Origin: Panicum virgatum
Lineage: Eukaryota > Streptophyta > Magnoliopsida > Poales > Poaceae
Direction of reading: 5' to 3'
Length of the DNA stretch: 64,000 nt
Assembly (NCBI RefSeq): GCF_016808335.1
Contig: NC_053147.1
Span: 69,748,960-69,812,959, forward strand
The position numbers were made by a program, and so were the translations under genes. Below are positions 1 to 9,616 of the stretch, one piece after another. The notes below the pieces were generated by a model. That model saw nothing but the letters and a program-made list of their open reading frames with translations, ran no database searches and was not told the origin of the DNA. Position 1 is the stretch's first letter. Each line of letters starts with the position of its first letter.

Positions 1-559
1 CTAGATAGTCTGCTAGTGTATGTGCAACTATATATATACAGACAGCCGTGAGTAGTAGAGCTGCCACGTTGGGGTGATGAACGCTCATACGTGGTGGCCG
101 GGGCATGCGTGTGCGTTTTCGGCTCGGCGGCAGCTCTTGGCACGACTATCCTCCTATACATCCATCTGCGGTTCCAAGGTACTTATCATTTTTTACTTTT
201 ATGTCGAGTCAAATCTCCCTAATCGATTTCATAATAACATGAAAACATATCAGGTGGAAACTACAATCTTCGTGAAAATCTGTACAAACTATAAAAAAAA
301 TTATCTAAATTTACCAAAAAAATCACACATATAAATGATATGATGATACACCACTTTGTAAAATATTTTGTCCAAACTCGACTTCGTTTGTGAGATATAA
401 AAATAACAATTTTCAAGCTAGCATTTGTTTGTTTTAAATTTGGTTCAAATTAGACGACATATCTAATTTAGAACAAAGTTAAAATAATATATCAATAAAC
501 ATAATAACTTTGATTATTTATTGTTAGCAGTTTATTAGAATCGTTAAGAGCTACTCCCA
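1..559. other. AT-rich intergenic DNA, no gene seen
   Basis: The stretch is AT-rich from about 180 to 540 and has no coding pattern on either strand. The short ORFs here show no recognisable motif. It forms the 3' flank of the broken MATH-BTB fragment on the minus strand. Confidence 0.6.
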
Positions 560-800
560 GCAGCAGCAGCAGCAGCCATGTGGTCGACATGTAGTCGAGG
601 CAGAAGGCCTTGAGCTCCGTCCGGCCGTGGCGCCTCGCCAGCTCCAGCGTGGCCGCCGCGCACTCGGGCGTGATCATCTCGCACAGCAGGTTCTCGCACA
701 TGGGCCTCATCCTCTCCACCAGCGCTGGTACCGGTCGGCGGCCGCCAGCAGATCGCCGGCCATCCGCGTCCAGCTCGTCGCCGGCGGCACACCGCCATGG
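560..800 (-). pseudogene. MATH-BTB (BPM-type) gene fragment, frameshifted
   Basis: On the minus strand one frame reads GDLLAAADRY. A second frame takes over with ERMRPMCENLLCE, followed by AAATLELARRHGRTELKAFC. This matches the end of the BTB/POZ domain and the following BACK-like helix of plant MATH-BTB proteins, which are substrate adaptors of CUL3 ubiquitin ligases. The switch of frame near position 720 shows a frameshift. The N-terminal MATH domain and most of the BTB domain are missing, so this is a relic and not a working gene. These families are large and recently expanded in grasses, and such debris is common. A sequencing error could explain the frameshift but not the missing domains. 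Confidence 0.5.
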
Positions 801-939
801 GTGGTGGCCGAGGCTGGCGGCGGCAGGGCGGAGGGGATTAGGGTTATGGATGCATGTAAATAAGGCAAAACGTAACTATTGCTCCTTTCTAGACAATCAC
901 ACGATCTACCAAACCACATCACTTTCTAGCTACTTAGTA

Positions 940-1196
940 CTCCCTCCTTCCCTGTTTATAAGGCATACACGTATATCAAGATTCAAACCTTGTCATCTTT
1001 GACCAATAATTTGACTATTAAATTTTTATTTTTATAATGCAAATTTCATATGATTGGATTCATAATCAAATATATTTTACAATGATTATAAGTTTATAAT
1101 CAAAAGTGATATAATATATGATAAATAAATGGTCAAAATGTTGTTTAGAAGACCGTGTCATGTTCCACCATGCCTTATAAACGGGGAAGGAGGGAG
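940..1196. mobile_element. Stowaway-type MITE (Tc1/mariner)
   Basis: The element has 25-bp terminal inverted repeats that begin CTCCCTCCTTCCC and differ at one position. It is flanked by TA on both sides (938-939 and 1197-1198). The 257-bp AT-rich interior has no ORF. Ends, length and TA target duplication are those of grass Stowaway MITEs. Confidence 0.9.
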
Positions 1197-1430
1197 TAGT
1201 TTGCACTCTCTTTTTTCTTTGGCTCAGTACAGCACGTGTGGTGTTAAATATTCTCCATTGTCAACATCCGTCCAGTCAGTGAGCAATCGCTGGTCCAGGC
1301 CATCTCCTCTGATGATCTTTCCGGCCGGCCATATAATGGCAATGGCAATGGTGGGGCGGCAAATCCTCGATCGGATCGGAGGTACAAAGTACTAGTACGG
1401 TGGTGTAATACTCGATCTTAAAAGAGTAGT

Positions 1431-1616
1431 ATGGTGGTGGCCCTGTTCTATGCTCTGCTGCTGATGCTGCTACTGCTGACGACCTTCAAGTCGGCGCTCA
1501 TCCTGGTCTTCTTCGTCTTCGCCACGCTGCTCTTCTCCATGGCTTTCCATCCCTCACCGCCGCCGCCACGGTTTCAGGCCTACCACGACGACCGCTACCC
1601 CTTCGTCTACTACTGA
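1431..1616 (+). CDS. Small hydrophobic protein (61 aa), possible tandem paralog A
   Basis: The ORF encodes 61 residues. Residues 1-38 are almost wholly hydrophobic (Leu, Val, Phe, Ala) and could span a membrane once or as a short hairpin. The tail is polar, with PSPPPPRF and a Tyr/Asp-rich end. I do not recognise the family. The core pattern (ALLL, a central Lys followed by Ala or Leu, then a hydrophobic run ending LLFSMA) resembles the ORF at 2906-3058, which ends LLFAMA, so the two may be tandem duplicates. In the ancestral arrangement only about 340 bp separated them, because the hAT element at 1924-2868 is a later insertion. The sequence TATAAT lies about 100 bp upstream, near 1331. There is no independent proof of expression. 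Confidence 0.4.
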   Translation: MVVALFYALLLMLLLLTTFKSALILVFFVFATLLFSMAFHPSPPPPRFQAYHDDRYPFVYY

Positions 1617-1923
1617 AAGAAAAGCAGTCTACAACTCATGTCGTCGTTCATCCATCCCGCCGTGCACTGCATGCAGATTACATACAATTGTCTTTCGTTC
1701 TCTTAATTGATTAGCAATCCGCCAATTTCTTAATTGATTAGCAATCCTTCAAGTCGACCGTGTGCTTGCTTGTTAAGAGGGAACAAAAATTATTAGTTAC
1801 TGCTACTAGTAGAAGACACCCGTGGACACGATGGAAGAGGAGGATGTGATGTCGCTGTCTCCTCCTTGCTTATTGCTTTCTTTCCTTGTTTCCCCTAGCC
1901 AGACTCCACCCACCACCTGCTTC

Positions 1924-2868
1924 TAGGGCTGGGCGTTCCGTTCTAACCGAACCGATCAGTTCGGTTCTTAAAGAAGTCCGGTTCCTGAAAAATAGAAACC
2001 GTTCGGTTCTTTTCAAGACTAAGAACCGAGAAATTTCGGGTTCGGTTCTTTCGGTTCGGTTTCGGTTATAACCGATTGAACCGAACTTTGTTGAGAAGAA
2101 AAAAAAATCTCTCGCCAAGACCGGCGCTGCCGCGCGCTGACGGCAGCTTGCCTGCGGGCGCAGGGATGGCCGCGCCGCCGGCGCTGGACTATCAAGGACC
2201 GCCGCGGGGCTTGCCGAGGTCTGCTGCTGGAGGCCGCCGGGGAGGTCGGAGCCACGGGCCCGCGACCGGGGAGGGGCAGCGGCGGCCGCCTGCCGGGGGC
2301 AAGGAGGGGCCGCGACGGCGGCCGCCGGCGGGGGAGGGTGAAGAGGTGGCCGGGGACACGGAGGGGCTGCGGCGGGGGCTGGGAGGGGCCGCGACGGCGG
2401 CCGCCGGCCGGGAGGGCGAAGAGGTGGCCGGGGCCGCAACGGGGGCAGGGGAGGGCGAGGCGGCGGCTGGGGAGGGCGAAGAGGTGGCCGGGGTCGCGGC
2501 GGGGGCGGCGGAGGGCGAGGCGGCGGCGGCTAGGGAGGGCGGGGAGGGGCCAGCGCCGGGCTGGCGGCGCCGGTGCGGGTGGGGGTGGGGTGCGGTGGTG
2601 GGCTGGTGGGTAGATTGGGTGGGAGTGGTGTAATAGAGCTAGGGTTTTGTTTGGGTCTTGGGCCACTTATTATGTTCATGGGCTGAATACATGATGGGTT
2701 TGGTTCTTCGGTTAACCGGATTAGGAACCGAAACCGAACCGAGAATTTCGGTTCCTCAGAACCAGGAACCGAAATGGAACCGAAATTCTCGGTTTCGGTT
2801 CGGTTCGGCTCCGATTCTCGGTTTTTTCGGTTTGGTTCTCGGTTCTCGGTTTTTGTTGCCCGGGGCTA
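1924..2868. mobile_element. Non-autonomous hAT transposon, 945 bp
   Basis: The left end reads TAGGGCTGGGCG and the right end mirrors it imperfectly as TGCCCGGGGCTA. Both sides carry the 8-bp duplication CCTGCTTC (1916-1923 and 2869-2876), the hAT hallmark. Subterminal regions are packed with TTCGGTT/AACCGAA motifs, the likely transposase-binding repeats. The centre (about 2280-2560) is a very GC-rich degenerate minisatellite. No transposase is encoded. Long proline/arginine-rich ORFs on both strands are artefacts of the GC-rich repeat. Confidence 0.85.
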
Positions 2869-2905
2869 CCTGCTTCTGCTTGTTGCTCCGTCGTCCATCA
2901 TATTC

Positions 2906-3058
2906 ATGGAGGCGCTGCTGACGCTGCTCTTCAACGCCCTGCTACTGGTGTTCGTGGTCAAGCTCTTCGCCTTGTTCCACATGAAGCTCGTCGTCATCCT
3001 CCTCTACATCGCCGTCCTCCTCTTCGCCATGGCCCTCACCGGCAGATTCCCCGGTTGA
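2906..3058 (+). CDS. Small hydrophobic protein (50 aa), possible tandem paralog B
   Basis: The 50-residue ORF starts at the ATG in MEALLTLLFNALLL. Two hydrophobic stretches (about residues 3-23 and 27-44) are separated by a short HMK turn, so a two-pass membrane hairpin is plausible. The end is LTGRFPG. It resembles the ORF at 1431-1616 in length, hydrophobic pattern and the shared LLF-x-MA motif. The hAT element ends only 38 bp upstream, so the native 5' leader is now interrupted. A longer reading from 2774 is rejected because it runs through transposon sequence. The family is unknown to me. Confidence 0.4.
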   Translation: MEALLTLLFNALLLVFVVKLFALFHMKLVVILLYIAVLLFAMALTGRFPG

Positions 3059-3939
3059 TCCTCATCCATCTATATATCACCTCATGCGTCGTCTTAATTT
3101 CTTTCTTTTTCGCGTTTCTTCAATTCCATATGCATCGTTCTCCCTTCTCCGTGGCTAGCTACATCCTAAGGAGAGAGGACCCAACCAATCCACCCACGTC
3201 AATCTGCTTATCCGATCACTTGTACACATGCATGCTGTTTTTTCCGATATGAATTTGTATATATAAATGAATGGAGATTTCAGTTATCTGTATTTAATTT
3301 CAGTTATCAGTATTTTAATAATTATTTTTACTAGTAACAGAAGGTTGTGTGTGTCTCTATATAGCTATCTATCTATCTATACATGTGGGTGGCGGTCTAG
3401 TCTTCGGGTTGATAGTTATTAGTCTACCTTAAACTTTTTATTGGTCTTTTTTATGTTTAGCTGTGTGCTTTCTGGCAGAGGCCGGGGAGATTTCAGGATG
3501 ATTTATCACCGTAACAGCCCAAACATGCTTTTGCTGTCGACCGTGCGTTCCGCTCGACGCGGTCGATGCAGCGCACGTGGGTGGGCCCGCAAGCCACAGC
3601 AACTTTTCCCTTTCACCTTTCAGCGGCGCTTTCACCTTTCCTTTTCTCCCTTCCTTCTTCTCCCATAGATCTAGCGCAGAGGCCTGCTGGATGGAGCGGC
3701 AGCGGCGAAGCAGAGCAGCGCGGCTAGGCAACGGCGGCGGCGGCACGGCGAAGGCGGCGCGGCGCGGTGCCGGGTTTCCCGAGTCGAGCTCCGAGCGCGG
3801 CGTGGCGGCTTGCTCCCCAGCACTCACCTGCGGCGGCGGCGGGGACCTCTGGGCGCTCATCCCCTACAACGACGGCGGCCGGAACCTCCCTCTAGGCGCT
3901 CGTCCCCGACAACAACGGCGGCGGGGACCTCTCTTTCTA
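3059..3939. other. Intergenic DNA with a GC-rich block
   Basis: The 3' flank of the small ORF is AT-rich. From about 3540 to 3930 the DNA becomes GC-rich, with GGC repeats and a repeated phrase GGCGGGGACCTCT (near 3838 and 3921). It looks like a detached 5' leader or first exon. ORFs on both strands lack recognisable domains, so none is annotated. Confidence 0.4.
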
Positions 3940-4290
3940 AGTTTTTTCTCTTTGAAATATTTTTCATTTTCTCTCCAAATTTTTTTTTTGAAAAGTTTCT
4001 CTGAAAATCTTTTATCCTCAATTTTTTTAATTCTGGATGCAAAACTTGTTTCCTCCATTTTTTTCAATTTTTCTCTTCTAATTTTTTCTCCTTGAAATAT
4101 TTTCGTTTTCTCTCCAAATTTTTTCTTTTGAAAAGTTTCTCTGAAAATATTTTATCCTCAATTTTTTAATTCTGGATGCAAAATTTGTCTCCTCTATTTT
4201 TTTCAATTTTTCTCTTCTAAAATTTTCTCTCATCAAATGTTTCCTTTTTCTCTCTTCAAAATACTTTTCTTGAAAAATTTCTTTGAAATT
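3940..4290. repeat. Tandem repeat, about 140-bp period, 2.5 copies
   Basis: A T-rich unit with the landmarks TTGAAATAT, TTTTCTCTCCAAATT and TTCTGGATGCAAAA recurs with a 140-bp period. The TTGAAATAT landmark falls at 3952 and 4092, and a degenerate copy at about 4232. Confidence 0.75.
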
Positions 4291-4383
4291 TTTTTGTCAC
4301 AAAACAATAAAAGATTACTACTACCCCATGTAACAGTTTTGAGATTAATAAAGCTTCCCGTTTTTTTTAAAAAAACTATCTAT

Positions 4384-4739
4384 GGCTTTGTTTAGTTGGA
4401 GCGCAAATTTTTTTTGTGTTAGAATCTTGCTAATTTGAAGTACTAAATGAAGTATATTTACAAAACCTTTTATATAGATGGGTTGTAAATCGCGAGACGA
4501 ATCTAATGATGCTAATTAATCTATGATTAATTAATAATTAGTGGATGGTTATTGTAGCATCAACGTTGCAAATCATGAAATAAGTAGGCTCATTAGATTT
4601 GTCTCGCGATTTACAGTCCATCTATGCAAAAAGTTTTGTAAATAGACCTCATTTAGTACTTCATGCATTTGTCGAAATATTCGATGTGATGGTTTTTTTT
4701 GTGTTTACGGGGTTTATGGAGTGGGAACTAAACAGAGCC
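4384..4739. mobile_element. Tourist-like MITE, copy 1 (GGCTYTGTTTAGTT ends)
   Basis: Terminal inverted repeats are GGCTTTGTTTAGTT on the left and its near-mirror on the right, flanked by TAT (4381-4383 and 4740-4742). Inside, TAAATCGCGAGACGAATC (about 4486) is answered by its inverse near 4600, so the transcript could fold into a long hairpin. Related copies lie at 15875, 27029 and 61577. The 3-bp target duplication suggests PIF/Harbinger, but I cannot confirm the superfamily without a library. Confidence 0.75.
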
Positions 4740-4742
4740 TAT

Positions 4743-5729
4743 CTCTCTGTATACATTCGTTTTCAAGTAAAGCCATCATCTTGATGATAAAAAAATGTAC
4801 ATCGCTCGCCAACTGATCAACAATGAAATCAGGTGGTTCCTCTCGCTACACAATAGCATCAGAGAAACCACCGAACTGCAATCCAAGTATCTAACAGATG
4901 TGGTATGCAATACAATTTACATACATCCAGGCTAGTTCCCTCAAGTCATCGCTACCGTCCAAGTCTACATGATCTGTATCCATTCCCCTCCTGCACTTTG
5001 CTGCCCAACGGGAAATGGAAGAGGGACGGAAATCTTGTCTTGTGTTCAACTCATCTCCTTTTAAGATTGACTTGCTAGCACTCCAAGGCACCGTCAAGCT
5101 TATCAAATCAATCAACTGCTTACGTACCATTGATCATCATCATAGACCAACAACGCTGCCAGTCTAATTAATCAATCACTGCAAAAATACGAATCACACT
5201 TTGATTTCATCCCTGTTGCAGTCTAGATTTGTACATGTGGATATATACCGCTTTTCGGAAAGACAGGAAATAGTACACACCTGTTGATAATTTGATAGCC
5301 TTTAATTTGAACTGACCCAGAATAAAGTAGAAACAGACTAGCTAGTTTCACACTATCACTTTCTCTGTCTCATTTCTGCCTTGTGTTTATTCTGAATTTT
5401 CATCTGCAGTCTGAGTTGGGGAAAACACCATCATGCATCATCCCAACAGCGAACTAGAGATTCAGGGGTTGCAATTGATTTTATTGCCTCTGGTTGTTGT
5501 TGCCGGAAAGTCTGCGCGGATCTTCTATATTGATGATCTTGTGGTGAAAAGTCTGTTCAGATTGTATTCTGCCTGATGCGCTAGCTGATGTGGTAAAGGT
5601 AACTGGTCCCTTTTCAATTGCTTCTCAGACACTACTACCCCCCCCCCCCCTCTTCCTAGTTGCTTTTGAATTATCTCTTGTTGAAAATGTTTAGTGTAGC
5701 CTGGAACGCCAAGTCAACAGATTTATTAA
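4743..5729. other. Intergenic DNA, one doubtful minus-strand ORF
   Basis: A 79-codon minus-strand ORF (4891-5130) contains WAAKCRRGMDTDHVDLDGSD. The composition is protein-like, but I recognise no family and see no supporting splice or promoter signal. It could be a last exon of a lost gene. A C-tract lies near 5638-5650. Nothing else is supported. Confidence 0.35.
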
Positions 5730-5905
5730 GCCAATCTTAATGGGATTTCAGGACATTAACAATTTTGCTGACACGAGGAGGAGAGATGAGGAAGTTTCAT
5801 AGAATGAGAGATGAATTTCATTCCTATAATACTCAGTCGGCACAGTTACAGTTACCTAGCTTAGTTCTCAGTAATGTGTCATGAAACTGTATGCTGACAC
5901 CGGTC
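5730..5905. mobile_element. Tourist-like MITE, degenerate
   Basis: The left end GCCAATCTTAATGG and the right end ACCGGTC are degenerate forms of the GACTAGTCTCAATG family also seen at 30385-30569. The interior shares GAGTTTCAT/ATGAAACT motifs with that copy. Flanking TAA/TTA trinucleotides fit PIF/Harbinger-type insertion. Confidence 0.5.
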
Positions 5906-6329
5906 TTAGTGAAAACAGCCATGGTGTGTTTTAGTTCATGTACATAATTTGGAAATTGAAAGGTCCGGTATAAAAGTGTTCCGGAATTAAGGAGCTGCGG
6001 CAATGACACATACATACTGGAGCTCCATAAATTTTACTTAAGAAAGCTAAATCATATCAACTAAGTCTTATCTGCTCATCCTGATATTTGGCAACATAGA
6101 TCAGTGACTCGAACTACCATCAACCTCTACTTACTCGTCTGACAGCAGTTTTTTTTTCCAATTTGACACCTCCAGTGTGCCTGCCATAGTTACATTGACC
6201 CAATTAAAGTAGCATTTTTTTGTATGTTTATTGTTTTTTTAGATTTTGTATGTTTATTGTAGTTGTATGCACATCCTGACGGTCCAAGTTGCTTGCTTAT
6301 GACTGCTCATCAAACGTTAAGATTCGTAT

Positions 6330-6335
<6 letters not shown>

Positions 6336-6399
<64 letters not shown>
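6336..6399 (+). repeat. (CT)n microsatellite, about 32 units
   Basis: An uninterrupted CT dinucleotide run, likely length-polymorphic. It lies in intergenic DNA about 520 bp downstream of the receptor kinase stop codon. Confidence 0.95.
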
Positions 6400-6402
<3 letters not shown>

Positions 6403-6530
6403 GCTGATCTGTAGAGTACTCCAATATCTGTTTATTGTACTAGGTAGGGGAGCAGTACCGTGTAGATGCTACCTCGGAGGAAGATGAAGATTTTAGAATC
6501 AATCCCACATGAAGATGATCATGTCAGCTA

Positions 6531-6582
6531 ACAAGCATTGCCAGCTGCTCAAAAAAAAAAAAAAAAACAAGCATTGCCAGCT
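6531..6582 (+). mobile_element. Poly(A)-only retroinsertion with 16-bp target duplication
   Basis: The 16-mer ACAAGCATTGCCAGCT occurs at 6531-6546 and again at 6567-6582. Between the copies is only GCTC followed by a run of A. A target-site duplication around an A-tract is the product expected when LINE machinery integrates an extremely 5'-truncated or tail-only cDNA. Confidence 0.7.
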
Positions 6583-6919
6583 AAAAAGCGTGTGGGTTGA
6601 CAGCATCCAGACTTCCAGAGAGAAATAGGAAGTCCTCTGCATTTTAGTTCACTAGTACTTGTACCGGTTGCAGCAATAGTTGACTATTTTAGCTGTTCTT
6701 CCTCTTCTTCTTCAGTATTATTATATTCACACATGTTTGTTTGGTCAATGGAAGCATGGCTAAATGTGCTTGGGTTTACATTGTGGGCAATAGACAATAG
6801 TACTAAGAATTAGAGATTTAATTTGTCTGTGCAAAAATGAAGGAGAAGACTCTCTGTTACTACTGTAGCTAGGATGTAAATAACCAGTTACCAAAAAATG
6901 CCCCACGGAGGAGGCACTG
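6583..6919. other. 3' flank of the receptor kinase gene
   Basis: AT-rich sequence directly downstream, on the minus strand, of the kinase stop codon. It presumably holds the 3' UTR and polyadenylation signals. No separate gene is visible. Confidence 0.5.
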
Positions 6920-9616
6920 TCATCTGGGCCCCGAGAGCTGCTGCGCCGACACGCACGACGGCGGCGACCAGCTGCTGCTGACGCCGGCGGTGGTGTGGGA
7001 CCCCTTGGTCTTCCCTTGGTCCATCCACCCGGCGGCGGCGGGCCGCAGGTCGACGAGGCCACGGCCGTACATCCTGAGGTACCGGAGGAGCTCCGGCCGG
7101 GGCTCGCCCGCGTCCATGCTGCCGTCGAGCATGGCGGACACGACGGCCATGGGGGGCCGCTTCGCCGCGTCCTCGTGGAGGCAGCAGAGCGCCACCCGCA
7201 CCACCCGCGCCACCTGCGCGACGTCGGCGCGCCCCTCCAGCCTCGGGTCCACCAGCTCCCCGTACCTGCCCTGCTCGTGCAGCTCCAGCGCCAGCGCCGG
7301 GAAGTACTGCCACTGGTGGTGCTCCGGCGAGGACTCCTCCTCCTCCTGCTGCTGCTGCTTCTTGGAGTTGGAGGAGTTCTTCCTCCCGCGCACGATCTCC
7401 AGCAGCACCATGCCGAAGCTGTACACGTCGGCCTTGTCGGTGATGGGCGCGTTCATGAGCCACTCCGGCGCCAGGTACCCGCGCGTGCCGCGCATCATCG
7501 TGAAGAGCCCCGACTGCTCCGGGCTCATCAGCTTCGCCAGCCCGAAGTCGGCGATCTTCACGCCGCCGCGGTCGTCCAGGAGGATGTTCTCCGGCTTCAC
7601 GTCGCAGTGGAGGATCTTGCGGTCGCAGCCGCCGTGGAGGTAGGCGAGCCCGCGCGCCGTGCCGACGCACACGCGCAGCCGAGCCGGCCACTCCAGCGCG
7701 CCGGCGCCGGCGCGGAAGAGGGTCTGGTCGAGGGAGCCCCGGTTCATGTACTCGTACACCAGCAGCTGCCGCGCGCCCTCGGCGCAGAACCCGCGGAGCT
7801 TCACCAGGTTCACGTGGTGGACGTTGCCGATCACGGCGATCTCCGTCAGGAACTCGCGCCGGCCCTGGCCCTGTGTGCCCAGGCCGTTCATCCGCTTCAC
7901 CGCCACGGTACTCCGGTCGGGGAGCTCGCCGCGGAACACGGACCCGAACCCGCCGCAGCCGATCTGCCACTGGAAGCCGTCCGTCGCGGCGTCGAGCTCG
8001 CCGTACGTGAACCGGGTTGGCAGGCCGGGGATGAGGACGTCCTCCTCGTCGAGGTCCTCCCCACCGGCCGAGGCCGACGCCGCCCGCGACGACGCCGACA
8101 GCATCGCCGGCAGCTTGAACCAGCTGCCGCTGGTCTTCTTGTTGAGGTGCAGGTGCTGCGGCCGGCGCTTCCTCCGGAGCCACTGCGCGCCCATCGCGTA
8201 GAGCAGCAAGGAGATGAGCACGACGGCCACGGTGGGGAGCACGATGCCGAACACGATGGTTATCAGGCTCAAGGACGACGACGAGGAGCCTTTGCCGTGC
8301 TGCGACGGGAGCGTCTTAATGAAGCCGACGGCCGCGTCGGCGCTGGCGCGGAAGATGGAGCCGATCTGGTTGTGGAGGAGGAAGCAGGACCTGGAGGAGT
8401 TGCTGTAGAAGAAGCCGAGGCAGGAGCAGTTGCCGGAGCAGAGGTCGCGGCACGCCGGGAGCGCGTCGCCGGAGGTATCGGGCAGCGCGAACTTGGTCGG
8501 CAGGTACCCGATCCCGGCTCCGAGGCTGACGTAGCTGTAGCGCGCGGCGGCCTTTTTGGCGCAGCTGGCCGGCAGCGCGGCGCCGTCGGCCGGCGCGCAG
8601 CCGCCGCTGGAGTAGGTGCTCAAGGCGTCGGGGCACATGCAGGTGGAGCCGTTGCCGCCCGGCGTGCAGAGGCTGAGGGAGGGGCACGGCAGCGGGAGGT
8701 CGCAGTCATTGGCCGGCGCGGCCCAGACGGTGGGGACGGCCGCGCCGGCGGTGAGGGTGAGCGCGCGCAGGCGGCCGGAAGGGTCAACCTTGAGGACGCG
8801 CGAGTCGCCCTTGGAGGCGGGCGGTGAGGGGAATAGGAGCCTGTACACGGTGTCCCTGCCGTTGTCGGCGAGGAGGTAGATGCCGGAGGCGTTGACGGCC
8901 ATGGAGGCGACGGCGTGGCTGGAGTCCTGGATGGCGGCGGGGTCAGAGGAGAGAGCCCAGTAGGTGAGGAAGGCCGGCGACGACGACGGCGAGGAGGAGG
9001 CGGCCCACTGGAGGAGCGCGTCGTTGGGGGTGAGGACGAGGCGGTAGGCGCCGGGGGAGAGGTCGTTGGCGGACGCGGAGGACCTGAGCGGCTCGCCGAG
9101 GCGGAGCGGCTGGGCGTGGAGCAGCGTGTCGGTGGGGCGGTCGAAGGAGGACCAGAGCGTGGCGTTGCGGGCGTCGATGAGCGTGAGCTCGCCGGTGTCG
9201 AGCAGGCGCAGCGCGGCGACGGGGGCGCGGAGGCGCGGCGTGGACCATGCGGCGGGGGCGGTGGCGGTGGCGGAGGAGGGGTCCAGGAGCGTGAGGCCGG
9301 TGGCAGAGAGGGAGAGGACAACGGACTCGAGGATGGTGGAGCCGGCGGCGGTGGCGGTCCAGACTGGGGTGCGGGAGGCGGTGTGGAGGACGGAGAAGAA
9401 GAAGCGGGACTGGGAGTCGGAGGCCTCGGTGGCGCCGGCGTTGTAGATGGCGGCGGGGGAGAGGAGGAAGACGCCGTTGGTGTCGATGAAGTGGAAGTAG
9501 GTGAGGTTGAAGGGCGGGTAGAGGTACTGGACGGGCACGAGGCGCGCCGACGCGGGCGCGGCGAGCGAGAGGAGGAGGAGGAGGAGGTGGTGGAGGAGAG
9601 GCGGCGCCTGCGCCAT
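6920..9616 (-). CDS. G-type lectin S-receptor-like Ser/Thr kinase (At5g35370-like)
   Basis: A single-exon plasma-membrane receptor kinase of 898 residues. A Leu-rich signal peptide (residues 1-23) precedes the PVQYLYPPFNLTYFHFID segment typical of the At5g35370 branch. Then come a bulb-lectin-like region (about 25-200), a Cys-rich EGF-like segment (300-340), a PAN/apple-like region (350-440) and a transmembrane helix (about 448-475). The cytoplasmic kinase has the glycine loop GCGGFGSVF (about 550), VAVK (about 572), HCDVKPEN (668), DFGLAKL (about 690) and APEW (about 714). HRD is replaced by HCD, so this is a non-RD kinase, common among immune and lectin receptor kinases. I chose the ATG at 9616 because it gives a clean signal peptide. 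An ATG at 9652 would add 12 residues. Ligand and substrate are unknown. A hAT element lies 188 bp upstream. Confidence 0.92.
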   Translation of the reverse strand: MAQAPPLLHHLLLLLLSLAAPASARLVPVQYLYPPFNLTYFHFIDTNGVFLLSPAAIYNAGATEASDSQSRFFFSVLHTASRTPVWTATAAGSTILESVVLSLSATGLTLLDPSSATATAPAAWSTPRLRAPVAALRLLDTGELTLIDARNATLWSSFDRPTDTLLHAQPLRLGEPLRSSASANDLSPGAYRLVLTPNDALLQWAASSSPSSSPAFLTYWALSSDPAAIQDSSHAVASMAVNASGIYLLADNGRDTVYRLLFPSPPASKGDSRVLKVDPSGRLRALTLTAGAAVPTVWAAPANDCDLPLPCPSLSLCTPGGNGSTCMCPDALSTYSSGGCAPADGAALPASCAKKAAARYSYVSLGAGIGYLPTKFALPDTSGDALPACRDLCSGNCSCLGFFYSNSSRSCFLLHNQIGSIFRASADAAVGFIKTLPSQHGKGSSSSSLSLITIVFGIVLPTVAVVLISLLLYAMGAQWLRRKRRPQHLHLNKKTSGSWFKLPAMLSASSRAASASAGGEDLDEEDVLIPGLPTRFTYGELDAATDGFQWQIGCGGFGSVFRGELPDRSTVAVKRMNGLGTQGQGRREFLTEIAVIGNVHHVNLVKLRGFCAEGARQLLVYEYMNRGSLDQTLFRAGAGALEWPARLRVCVGTARGLAYLHGGCDRKILHCDVKPENILLDDRGGVKIADFGLAKLMSPEQSGLFTMMRGTRGYLAPEWLMNAPITDKADVYSFGMVLLEIVRGRKNSSNSKKQQQQEEEESSPEHHQWQYFPALALELHEQGRYGELVDPRLEGRADVAQVARVVRVALCCLHEDAAKRPPMAVVSAMLDGSMDAGEPRPELLRYLRMYGRGLVDLRPAAAGWMDQGKTKGSHTTAGVSSSWSPPSCVSAQQLSGPR

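Noticed and set aside
2019..2666. Proline/arginine-rich ORFs within the first hAT element
   Set aside because: Open only because of GC-rich repeats. They lie inside the transposon and have counterparts on both strands.
3438..3860. 140-codon minus-strand ORF
   Set aside because: Compositional. No motif, and the opposite strand is equally open.
6336..6399. CRISPR-like or regulatory array
   Set aside because: A plain dinucleotide microsatellite. No spaced repeats occur anywhere in the window.
6888..8183. 431-codon minus-strand ORF in another frame of the kinase
   Set aside because: Ala/Gly/Arg-rich frame shadow. The true frame carries all kinase motifs.
6995..8827. 610-codon plus-strand ORF opposite the receptor kinase
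   Set aside because: It is the antisense shadow of the GC-rich kinase gene and shows no domain of its own.
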